Origin: Larix sibirica
Taxonomy: Eukaryota > Streptophyta > Pinopsida > Pinales > Pinaceae
Assembly (NCBI GenBank): GCA_004151065.3
Contig: NWUY0300045828.1
Span: 5,921 to 16,221, forward strand
Direction of reading: 5' to 3'
Length of the DNA: 10,301 nt
Below are positions 1-7,429 of the stretch, one piece after another. Below the pieces are notes generated by a model. The model did not search any database and was not told where the DNA came from. It saw only the letters and a program-made list of their open reading frames with translations. Position 1 is the first letter of the stretch, and every line of letters begins with the position of its first letter. The translations under genes were made by a program, and so were the position numbers.

Positions 1-204
1 TTGCCACTTTGTTTGTCATGCATAGTGCATGCCTATGGACAAGGTTTCCCACGACTACCTTATATGTCTTGTTAAGTTCCCTCCAAGCTTTTCTTGGTAT
101 GTGCAATTGATGCGAGTTGCCAATGTCTGCAATGGGCCTTGCCTTCGAGCAAGCGTGCCTACCATGTAAGTCACCCCAAAATCCACTCATCTAGATACCA
201 ACCT
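1..204 (+). repeat. dispersed repeat module, copy 1 (pairs with 5342-5570)
   Basis: Bases 1-153 align without gaps to 5342-5494 at a constant offset of 5,341; a hand count gives 34 mismatches, about 78 % identity. After a roughly 25-bp indel the match resumes at a constant offset of 5,366 through the words ACCCCAAAA, ATCTAG and CAACCT, ending near base 204. Both copies begin with TTGCCACTTTG. The left end is cut by the window, so whether an AAGTG-type array precedes this copy, as it does for the other, cannot be seen. No conserved frame runs through both copies. The family is not recognised; an old non-coding dispersed repeat or part of a long terminal repeat is possible. Confidence 0.75.
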
Positions 205-300
205 TGTAGTAGAGAATGTTCAGGGCAAATCCATGCAAACTTGGTCATATTAGAGTTTATTTGTCATGTTGGTGAGATAGCAAGGAATGTGCTCCATGAA
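205..300. other. unassigned spacer
   Basis: This lies between the module copy and the 100-bp array. The words around 239-255 faintly resemble the array core at 335-350, so the array may start here in more decayed form. No gene is seen. Confidence 0.3.
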
Positions 301-780
301 TGACTAGGATTAGATCGTGCAACTCTTCGTGTTCAATCTTGTCCATTCACACATCACAACATAATCGGGAGGTAATAGGGAAGGATTCCCCGCGAATGGA
401 TTGGATGCATTGTGTAACTTGTGTAACTCCGAACTTGCAATTGTAGCCATTCGCGGAAATAAACTTGATTTTGAGGTAATTGGGGTTACCACAGAGTGGT
501 CCCCCGTGAATGTTGTAGATTCAACCGTGCATGTTCCATCACTTAATCTTATCTATTTGCACACAATGACATGATCTAGCAGTGCCACAGGAGGGTTGCC
601 TACAAATGGGCACGATGAGACCTCGATGCATGCGCAACTCAATCTCAGCTGTTCGCGCAAAGGGTTATTTGATTGGGCCCAACATAAGTATTGCCCTTGT
701 GAACAACCAATATTTAATCTTGACAGGTAGGTTGGCTAATCTTAGCCATTCGCACATAGGTCCAGGCTGTCGCCTATCAC
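301..780 (+). repeat. degenerate tandem array, about 100-bp period
   Basis: A core resembling AATCTTRGCCATTCGCAC recurs with its CCATTCGC-like part at 343, 447, 553, 649 and 746, giving spacings of 104, 106, 96 and 97 bp. Upstream of the core, several units have GTGCAACT-like words (317, 412, 526, 632). Downstream, the first three share a GAGGTAA/GGGTT/CCCG/GAATGG pattern. Units are strongly diverged, with only short stretches matching exactly, which suggests an old satellite-like array. No conserved reading frame accompanies the period. The call rests on recurring words read by eye, not on an alignment score. Confidence 0.55.
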
Positions 781-817
781 ACATGTGAGGGATATTCAAG
801 ATTTGTTGGTATTCGCC

Positions 818-869
818 ATGTCACCTCAGTGGGGATCTCGTTGATGTCACCTCAATAGGGATCTCAACG
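818..869 (+). repeat. 26-bp tandem doublet
   Basis: Two adjacent 26-bp units begin ATGTCACCTC at 818 and 844 and share GGGATCTC; 21 of 26 positions match. The doublet lies just after the last clear unit of the 100-bp array and may be a local slippage product. Confidence 0.7.
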
Positions 870-1762
870 ATAGCTCATCTGCCAACGATGTAATGTATGG
901 GTTAGAGTCAACCCAGTCAGCCTTTTGGCAGCCAATCAGAAGTCAAAGTGCATCCCTCCAGTTCAGACAAGAGAACATCGGTGCTGGGTGATGCAAAATT
1001 ATTGGGTCTTCGCTGAACCCAATCTCTATTTTTTCCAAGTTAACTATATTCCTATGCACCTGCCAAGTTAGATGCCAAAGCACAAGCCAAGAGTCAAGCC
1101 ACAAGTGTAGCAAGCCCACGATTTGAGTCCATGAGGGATTATAATGTGCACAACGTGTGAACAGGGCATTGAAACACCCATGCATATGAATCTCAAAGCA
1201 TTCATTCCCATGCCAAGACCAAAGCAATAGGGCGCAAAAGAAGGTTGGCATCGTTCCAATACCAATGGCCAATTTTCTAATCGGTGGAGTAGGAGGTTTC
1301 TCATTAAAAGCAAAGGAAAAGGGCGACTGCTTGTTCTAGTGGCCATGGGAGCTATGCCATAAATGCAGCGGGGGGGTATCGAGGAGGGTAGAGGTTTTCT
1401 GAAAGGGCAGAACATATAAATTGAAATTGACTTCCTCCCCTCCAAAATTAAGCGCACACAAAAACAACTTGAAAGATCAATGATGCATATTAAAAGAAGC
1501 AATCAGAGGCAATATTTTATAATGTTAGAATCATCCCGAAGCGATCAGGAGAATCAAGAAGTTATGGAGGACAGGGACAACTAATTGCCTTTGAAAATTT
1601 GTTATCGTGAACAACCAACTCTCCCTTGACAACATAGGATATGGAGCATGCCAGTTGCTCCCACTACACAGCAATCTAGCTCATTCTTTCTCCAGACCTT
1701 TCTCTCCCAGGAGAGGCTATAAAGGATATATGTTTCTCGTTTAATAGGACAAGTGGGTGGCA
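870..1762. other. no identifiable gene or element
   Basis: Two long minus-strand frames overlap here out of phase (943-1272, 109 codons; 1068-1502, 144 codons). Neither gives a protein I recognise, and a 144-codon stop-free run is about what chance yields in a window this size. Small inverted repeats are visible: TGGGTT/AACCCA at 898-915 and ATTGGGT/ACCCAAT at 1001-1023. A TATAAAGG word at 1718 follows a CTCTCC/GGAGAG near-palindrome (1702-1715), but no transcript can be shown downstream. Confidence 0.4.
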
Positions 1763-1780
1763 NNGGAGGGGGGGGGGAGC
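1763..1780. other. unresolved bases and G10 homopolymer at a probable assembly seam
   Basis: Two N at 1763-1764 are followed by GGA and ten consecutive G (1768-1777). The first copy of the 1,230-bp duplicated unit begins three bases after the run. Ambiguous bases beside a long G run point to a sequencing or joining problem. Confidence 0.8.
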
Positions 1781-1980
1781 CCTATGGGCTGTTATAATTT
1801 TAGAAAACAAAGGAACTAATCATTGGATCCATTACTCATTTGCAGAGCCATGTTTCTATCAATTTTTTGTGTTTAGCTTTCTTATTTTTCACACCTTTTC
1901 TCTCTATGTTGTACTGTTATCTTGTAGACCAGACTGTTGTTATATTTTCAAGGCTAACAAAAGCCAGTTTGGGATGTTGT

Positions 1981-2165
1981 ACAAAGAAAGAATTTCAAAT
2001 TGTTCGACTCTTTCATGTTACCTTTTGTTAATTCTGATTTTGTATGAAGTGTTTATGCAATATATTGAGAACATAGAAAGGATTTCAAGTTGTTTGACTC
2101 TTTCTTGTATCTTTTATATATATATTCAGTTTTGTTCTTTGGATTACATGTATGAGTGTTTATGT
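1981..2165 (+). repeat. degenerate 90-bp tandem duplication inside copy 1
   Basis: The stretch starting at 1981 (AAGAATTTCAAATTG, then GACTCTTTC) is repeated from 2071 (AAGGATTTCAAGTTG, then GACTCTTTC). Both halves later reach TATGARGTGTTTATG-like words before 2060 and 2165. The first 45 bases of each match well and the rest is diverged with indels. The same pair lies at 3212-3396 in copy 2, so it predates the large duplication. Confidence 0.65.
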
Positions 2166-2233
2166 TGATGGATTCATTGTCTATGCCCAACCCATACACT
2201 TTGCTTGTTGGATTCATTTGTTTAATGCCCAAC
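2164..2233 (+). repeat. degenerate 40-bp tandem duplication inside copy 1
   Basis: A GATTCATT...ATGCCCAAC block at 2171-2191 recurs at 2211-2232 with a one-base insertion. Its counterpart is at 3395-3464 in the second large copy. Confidence 0.5.
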
Positions 2234-2270
2234 AATCAGGGACACTTGAAGACTTCCATAAACTCCTAGG

Positions 2271-2304
2271 GTGTCTACGATACTGGGGTGTCTATGATAC
2301 TTTT
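2271..2304 (+). repeat. 17-bp tandem doublet inside copy 1
   Basis: GTGTCTACGATACTGGG at 2271 is followed by GTGTCTATGATACTTTT at 2288. The equivalent lies at 3502-3535. Confidence 0.7.
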
Positions 2305-2468
2305 TCATCTTTGGAAACAATGACTTCCTTACCCACTGTTATACCAAAGATTATTTATTCCTCTGGAAAGGCCTTTGGTCTGAGGATTTGATATTGGTGA
2401 TTTAGTCCAGTCTGCTACATTCGTCCTTCAATCATTTTACATGTTCTTATCACTCAAATCTGACTTTC

Positions 2469-2584
2469 TATTTGTTTAAGTTTATGTTGTTGCTATGGTG
2501 GCATTGGGCAAGCGACTCTTCAAATTTATTTGTTTAAGTTTATGTTGTTGCTATGGTGACATTGGGCAATCAACTCTTCAAGTT
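2469..2584 (+). repeat. 58-bp tandem duplication inside copy 1
   Basis: Units 2469-2526 and 2527-2584 are direct neighbours and match at 54 of 58 positions by hand count. Each contains ATTTGTTTAAGTTTATG and CATTGGGCAA. This is the youngest of the nested duplications in the unit and is also present at 3700-3815. Confidence 0.9.
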
Positions 2585-3010
2585 TATTGAGGGTTACCCG
2601 CTCTGGCCCAAGAGGCATCTTGAGGCCTAAAGCAGGTATTCAGATGCCTTGGCATAGTTCCTAAGCAGCCAAGAACATCCTCCCCGACCAAGAGTCGTTG
2701 TTGTCCTCGGGAACATTCACAAGAACTTGCTTCTCACCAAGTCTACTGCCTAGACTCATGCATCCATCGTTGGTTGGCTTCTCCACCACTCTACACTGTC
2801 ATTGCAAGAATACTTTTGCAACTACTCACTGTCCAATGCTTCCTTTAAATGAAGTAACTTTGCTCAAATCTATGCACAATGTCTCCTGGATGCCACTGTT
2901 GCAATTGTTGCCTTCTGACTATGCCTCTTCGCCTAAGGTTTATCCATAACTTCACCTTAGACTACAAACCATCAAATGCAACTAAGTCCTACTCAACCAA
3001 GTTCATTCAA

Positions 3011-3011
3011 N
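3011..3011. other. single N exactly at the duplication junction
   Basis: The only ambiguous base between the two 1,230-bp copies is placed exactly where copy 1 ends and copy 2 begins. That is expected if two overlapping contigs were joined end to end instead of merged. Confidence 0.95.
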
Positions 3012-4241
3012 CCTATGGGCTGTTATAATTTTAGAAAACAAAGGAACTAATCATTGGATCCATTACTCATTTGCAGAGCCATGTTTCTATCAATTTTTTG
3101 TGTTTAGCTTTCTTATTTTTCACACCTTTTCTCTCTATGTTGTACTGTTATCTTGTAGACCAGACTGTTGTTATATTTTCAAGGCTAACAAAAGCCAGTT
3201 TGGGATGTTGTACAAAGAAAGAATTTCAAATTGTTCGACTCTTTCATGTTACCTTTTGTTAATTCTGATTTTGTATGAAGTGTTCATGCAATATATTGAG
3301 AACATAGAAAGGATTTCAAGTTGTTTGACTCTTTCTTGTATCTTTTATATATATATTCAGTTTTGTTCTTTGGATTACATGTATGAGTGTTTATGTTGAT
3401 GGATTCATTGTCTATGCCCAACCCATACACTTTGCTTGTTGGATTCATTTGTTTAATGCCCAACAATCAGGGACACTTGAAGACTTCCATAAACTCCTAG
3501 GGTGTCTACGATACTGGGGTGTCTATGATACTTTTTCATCTTTGGAAACAATGACTTCCTTACCCACTGTTATACCAAAGATTATTTATTCCTCTGGAAA
3601 GGCCTTTGGTCTGAGGATTTGATATTGGTGATTTAGTCCAGTCTGCTACATTCGTCCTTCAATAATTTTACATGTTCTTATCACTCAAATCTGACTTTCT
3701 ATTTGTTTAAGTTTATGTTGTTGCTATGGTGGCATTGGGCAAGCGACTCTTCAAATTTATTTGTTTAAGTTTATGTTGTTGCTATGGTGACATTGGGCAA
3801 TCAACTCTTCAAGTTTATTGAGGGTTACCCGCTCTGGCCCAAGAGGCATCTTGAGGCCTAAAGCAGGTATTCAGATGCCTTGGCATAGTTCCTAAGCAGC
3901 CAAGAACATCCTCCCCGACCAAGAGTCGTTGTTGTCCTCGGGAACATTCACAAGAACTTGCTTCTCACCAAGTCTACTGCCTAGACTCATGCATCCATCG
4001 TTGGTTGGCTTCTCCACCACTCTACACTGTCATTGCAAGAATACTTTTGCAACTACTCACTGTCCAATGCTTCCTTTAAATGAAGTAACTTTGCTCAAAT
4101 CTATGCACAATGTCTCCTGGATGCCACTGTTGCAATTGTTGCCTTCTGACTATGCCTCTTCGCCTAAGGTTTATCCATAACTTCACCTTAGACTACAAAC
4201 CATCAAATGCAACTAAGTCCTACTCAACCAAGTTCATTCAA
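3012..4241 (+). repeat. 1,230-bp tandem duplicate, copy 2
   Basis: This is the partner of 1781-3010, with two substitutions. Its end (TTCATTCAA) runs straight into unique sequence at 4242, whereas copy 1 ends at the N. If the join is artificial, the true locus is 1-3010 followed by 4242 onward. The nested repeats are all present at offset 1,231. No recognisable gene is found inside. Confidence 0.95.
3700..3815 (+). repeat. 58-bp tandem duplication inside copy 2
   Basis: Counterpart of 2469-2584, with the same four differences between its two halves (3700-3757 and 3758-3815). It was duplicated before the 1,230-bp unit was copied or assembled twice. Confidence 0.9.
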
Positions 4242-4940
4242 TAGTCTGACATGCGTCTAATTGCAGTGTTTAAAACATTCCAGCAATACTTATACTTAAC
4301 AATATTTAATACTTGCCAGTTTTTCACTTAGTCAATGTCATCAATTAACCAACATAAAGCATTGCAGGAAATAAAACAACATTCATCCCAATAAACAAGC
4401 CACGATACACATGTACAAGTGACACCCAAGATGGATGCCTTAAACTCTATTTATGAGAAGAATGTTTATAGTATACAACAAGGGAGGGCAGACACCTTCT
4501 TGCCACTCTTTTATAGAAAGTATAATGAATCTAACTCAAATTAGCCTTTTTCCAATGCGCAATAGTCCTATACCAACCAACCCCTTGAAACTATTGCAGG
4601 CTTGCATCCTGCAAGTCTTGTTCACCTCTTCGTTTTTCACCCAACTAGTCCGAATTCACCCTATTGTTCAAAAACCCATAATTTAGCACAATCTCAAAAC
4701 TCACTTTGAACTTGTGTGAATCTTTTCACAAAGATGCATGAATGATGCCTTAGCCACTTTGAGGCATCCACTATATGCATGAGACTTTCCAAACTCTTGC
4801 AAGCCCCTCCAAGTCTAAGTGGACTCAAGTGTCTTGATGCAATTCAGTTGTTCTCACATGACTTGTTTGTCGATATTTATTTCCAATGGTGTCATGCCCA
4901 CTCTGCCATGCGATCGCAATAGCAAGTCCATTTGACGCTA
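4242..4940. other. unassigned stretch with two small hairpins
   Basis: No coding region or known element is seen. A perfect 7-bp stem (TTGCAGG at 4594-4600, CCTGCAA at 4608-4614, 7-base loop) and a 6-bp stem with a 4-base loop (TGTGAA 4715-4720, TTCACA 4725-4730) are visible. The only frame of note (4453-4686, plus, 77 codons) has no recognisable motif. The sequence may be decayed transposon DNA. Confidence 0.35.
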
Positions 4941-5335
4941 GAGTGCCCACAAGTGTGCCTATCTTGTTTGTGTTTGTTGCAAGTGCGCCCATTGCATCTG
5001 CGTCCGTCACAAGTGTGTTCGATGAGTGCACCCATCGCAAGTGTGCTCGGCAAGTGTGCATGTTGCATCCACGCCCGTTGCATCTATGTTTGTCAAAAGT
5101 GCATCTGGCAAGCTGTGTCCAAGTGCACCCAAGAAGTGCTTTCGACAAGGTGCCTCCAAGTGTGCCTAGTTGTCTTGTGCTCAAGTGCACCCAACAAGTG
5201 CATGAAGTAAACATCCATACTTTTGATGTGGGTCCAAGTGCTCCTAGCTGATGTGCATCCAACCGAGTGTGCCCACTTAGTCTACCCAGCCAATGTGCAC
5301 CCAACCAAGTCTGTCCAAGCCACCTGAAAGCCAGT
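4941..5335 (+). repeat. degenerate short-period array, AAGTG(Y)RCCC core
   Basis: The word AAGTG recurs at 4951, 4981, 5011, 5039, 5052, 5097, 5121, 5134, 5158, 5183, 5196 and 5236, usually followed by TGCC, CACCC, CATC or TGTGC; near-variants occur at 5024, 5146 and 5264. Most spacings are near 12-15 bp or multiples (24-25, 30). The low stop content of this composition opens long overlapping frames on both strands (minus 4825-5304, 159 codons; plus 4886-5251, 121 codons), which are by-products and not genes. The array abuts the module copy at 5342. Confidence 0.65.
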
Positions 5336-5341
5336 GAGTTC

Positions 5342-5570
5342 TTGCCACTTTGTCTATCATGAATAGTGCATGCCTAGGGACGAGGTTTCTTGCAACAACC
5401 TTCTCTGTCTCACCAAGTTCCCTCCAAACTTCTCTTGGTTTGTCCAACTAATGCGAGCTACTCCTGTCTACGGTGCACCTTGCCTTTGTGCAAGAGCACT
5501 CGGTATGCCTATGTTGTGCTTTGCTGATGGGCCAAGCCACCCCAAAACCTACTTATCTAGCCATCAACCT
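5342..5570 (+). repeat. dispersed repeat module, copy 2 (pairs with 1-204)
   Basis: About 78 % identical to the window start over the first 153 columns, in the same orientation. It carries about 25 extra bases between 5495 and 5538 relative to copy 1. It is preceded directly by the AAGTG array, suggesting array plus module form one larger repeat family. Sequence after 5570 no longer matches what follows base 204. A 79-codon frame across it (5370-5609) is not kept open in copy 1 and is not called. Confidence 0.75.
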
Positions 5571-5767
5571 CATGTCATGTTTGTTGATGCGGGCCAGCGA
5601 CCAAGGTGATCCTGCGATGGAGGTGCCCAAAGCCTCTCATGACTAGGGCCTTGCAATGCCTCGCTATAGGGATTAAGCCTAGAAAGGAGGAATTAGTAAT
5701 CCACTTCAGTTTGCCTAGAACTCTTGTTTCCTTACTACTTAGTCAGATTGCTATTGCTATTAATAAT
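5571..5767. other. unassigned spacer
   Basis: No repeat relation or recognisable frame is seen. In the frame of the following exon-like stretch it ends with two consecutive TAA codons just before 5768. Confidence 0.3.
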
Positions 5768-5908
5768 TTGCCAATGTTACTTGTAACAATGGGTTGAGAA
5801 TGCATTTGACCCCATTATCTGGTTCTATTCTGAGACAACTGCTTCAGTTTTCTAGAAGGACATTGGGTGTAGCAGAACCTCGTTATCCAAGTCTTGCAGG
5901 AGATGAGG
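5768..5908 (+). other. weak exon-like open stretch ending at a GT donor word
   Basis: A frame opens after tandem TAA codons near 5762-5767 and reads in a protein-like way, including RRTLGVAEPRYPSLAGDE, up to GAG|GTATGT, a good plant 5' splice-site word at about 5908. An alternative reading uses TCTTGCAG just upstream as an acceptor and continues in another frame to 6112. I do not recognise a family in either reading, no initiator or partner exon is seen, and the length is within chance. Offered only as a lead. Confidence 0.15.
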
Positions 5909-6600
5909 TATGTTGGACAACAACACTTCATGGGATTTGCTTCAATCAGTTGCACCCTTGAACAATATATCTTGAAGCTAAGTTACACCAAATGTGGAAA
6001 GGAGTATGAGTTTCTCAAATTGTTATGCTTTGGTAATGTGAGACCCCAAAATTTTGGAAATGTGGAAACACAGATTTATAAAATGCAAAAACTAGGTTTT
6101 TATTTTTTCTAAATAGCACAGTATCATTCAAATTTGATTAAATGATCAATTAATTTATTGTGTTTTGGTGTCTCCTTACCAAGTGATACGCCTTCGTTTC
6201 GAGTCCTGGCACATTGTGTTCTGATCAAAGGCCATAAAGAATGGGTTAGTATAGAATCCACTCTTGAATACTGAAATCTTGAGAATTGTTAGTTTGCCGA
6301 ATTTTGAACGGGACATGATTCTACCCTTTTTGTATGAAGTGCAATGATGTTGGAACCACTCTCAAACACCCTGAAACTATTAATGATAATGTTAAAAAAT
6401 TAAGTAAAAGGGTAGAAAAGCAAATGATGGAGGAAAATATGATATATCAATTTCTACTTTAAGAATTTTGTATTATCATTTGGTCTTCCAAGCTCTGATC
6501 TCCTATTTGATTTCTTCTATGCTGAACTCCTTTATATATTTCTATCATTAGGCATATGTGCTTATGATGGGTCCCAGAGCTTTTAATGGCTTTTGTGGAC
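5909..6600. other. unassigned stretch
   Basis: No gene or clear element is seen. The 72-codon plus frame at 5894-6112 has no recognised motif. It contains a 12-bp palindrome (6046-6057) and a short T-arm-like word near 6195-6206, both described separately. Confidence 0.3.
6046..6057. other. perfect 12-bp palindrome CCAAAATTTTGG
   Basis: The sequence is its own reverse complement, and its inner ten bases fit the C(A/T)8G variant of the CArG box bound by MADS-domain proteins. No gene with a start nearby is visible, so a regulatory role is speculative. Confidence 0.3.
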
Positions 6601-6602
6601 CT

Positions 6603-6776
6603 GAAACATGCCCTGATTGGGTTCAAATGCAGGCTGTATTTTCTGAAACACATCAGAGTCATGGTCCCATGTTTCAGGGATGTGTTTGCAAATCCCGAAA
6701 CACCCCTGAAATTTCTTGGATGTTTCAAAATGTGTTTCTGGCCCAGAAACACAGGGGGAGGGGTTGGTCGTTTCCA
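6603..6776. repeat. cluster of GAAACA / TGTTTC words in both orientations
   Basis: GAAACA occurs at 6603, 6645, 6697 and 6746 and its reverse complement TGTTTC at 6670, 6721 and 6733, with near variants (CTGAAATTT at 6707, GTTTCC at 6771). Intervals of 24-27 bp, or half that, recur. Neighbouring words also pair, such as CCTGAAA with TTTCAGG. This looks like an old short-period repeat with inverted symmetry. The overlapping frames here on both strands (plus 6558-6908, minus 6459-6779) have no recognisable protein. Confidence 0.45.
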
Positions 6777-7429
6777 CATAGCTTTGAAGTGATTGTGTGT
6801 GGCTATCTTAATGCCTTAAAATTCTGTTATTGTGATTCCATTGGGGAGAGAAATTTGGGGAAAGAAATTTCCGAGATTGCACCAAGGCATCCTGGATCGA
6901 ATTATTGAGCTATATGATATGGTGGCTTAAAATTTGGTATGTGATTGATACTGACAGAAATATTGTATCGGGTATGCAGCTAACCTGTAAAATCCATCCA
7001 GACAAAGAAATCAGGCTGGCTAATGGCTCCCAAGGCAAGGAGAGTATTCTACTGCTATGCCCAGAACGTGGCTCAGTTTGGACCAGATTCTCGAAAGGTT
7101 GGGGACTGTTGAACTACTTTAGCTGCTTTGAGTAGGGCAGAGTAGATGATTATTTTTCTTACTCAATTGTTTAAGGGTTTAGGTTGTTCATTGTTTAGTT
7201 GTTTCTTAATGATGGTATTGGGTCGCTCAATGGTTACGAGGGGTGGAGGGTGGAAGCTTTCAGTGGTTCTGTCTTGATGCCAAGGGGTAGGTTAGTATCA
7301 GAGAATCAGTTTATCTGGGTGGGTGACGATTCTTGCCCAACGGTTGGTACCCCATTGCTTCGGGTTAGAGGGGGTGATGTTTCTTGCTTTATATATATGA
7401 AACCCACCTCATAGGTCTGGGCAAAAATG
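6777..7429. other. unassigned stretch left of the LINE relic
   Basis: Two plus-strand frames (6905-7135, 76 codons; 7199-7414, 71 codons) read somewhat like protein but match no family I know. A third short frame from 7023 ends at AAG|GTTGGG, a possible donor. The minus strand shows no reverse transcriptase motifs, although those should follow in a complete LINE. A TATATATA word lies at 7390-7397. It could be another repeat that replaced the LINE 3' part. Confidence 0.3.

Larger units (their letters stand above)
1781..3010 (+). repeat. 1,230-bp tandem duplicate, copy 1
   Basis: This copy is identical to 3012-4241 at a constant offset of 1,231 except for two substitutions found by eye: T at 2054 is C at 3285, and C at 2433 is A at 3664. 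All open frames in the two copies are the same. It begins CCTATGGGCTG and ends TTCATTCAA directly before the N at 3011. None of the frames (for example 1869-2168 or 2698-2949, plus strand) gives a recognisable protein, and several overlap each other, so I do not call genes. The unit contains older local tandem duplications listed separately. Either a very recent duplication or two overlapping contigs or haplotypes left unmerged; I favour the latter. Confidence 0.95.

Noticed and set aside
943-1502. Minus-strand frames of 109 and 144 codons
   Set aside because: They overlap in different phases, match no family I know, and a frame of this length is expected about once by chance in this window.
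2690-2965. Minus-strand protein-like stretch with two TGA stops (includes VLVNVPEDNNDSWSG)
   Set aside because: Two stops in about 90 codons are not clearly fewer than chance, and no family is recognised.
4825-5304. 159-codon minus-strand frame, the longest in the window, and overlapping plus frames at 4886-5251 and 4932-5210
   Set aside because: They coincide with the AAGTG short-period array, whose composition has few stops in several frames. No domain is recognisable.
6040-6060. TGTGAGACCCC as a possible LTR start
   Set aside because: No matching CA terminus, target duplication, primer-binding site or second LTR was found.
6603-6776. TGAAACA words as pheromone-response-type elements
   Set aside because: That motif is meaningful in fungi. 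The rest of the window is plant-like and no gene lies nearby.
7165-7185. AAGGGTTTAGG as telomere-like sequence
   Set aside because: Only a single unit of the plant telomere repeat type is present, with no array.
6905-7414. Plus-strand frames at 6905-7135 and 7199-7414 that read somewhat like protein
   Set aside because: There is no recognisable motif, supporting start context or splice partner. Lengths are within chance, and the region adjoins a LINE breakpoint, so repeat sequence is more likely.
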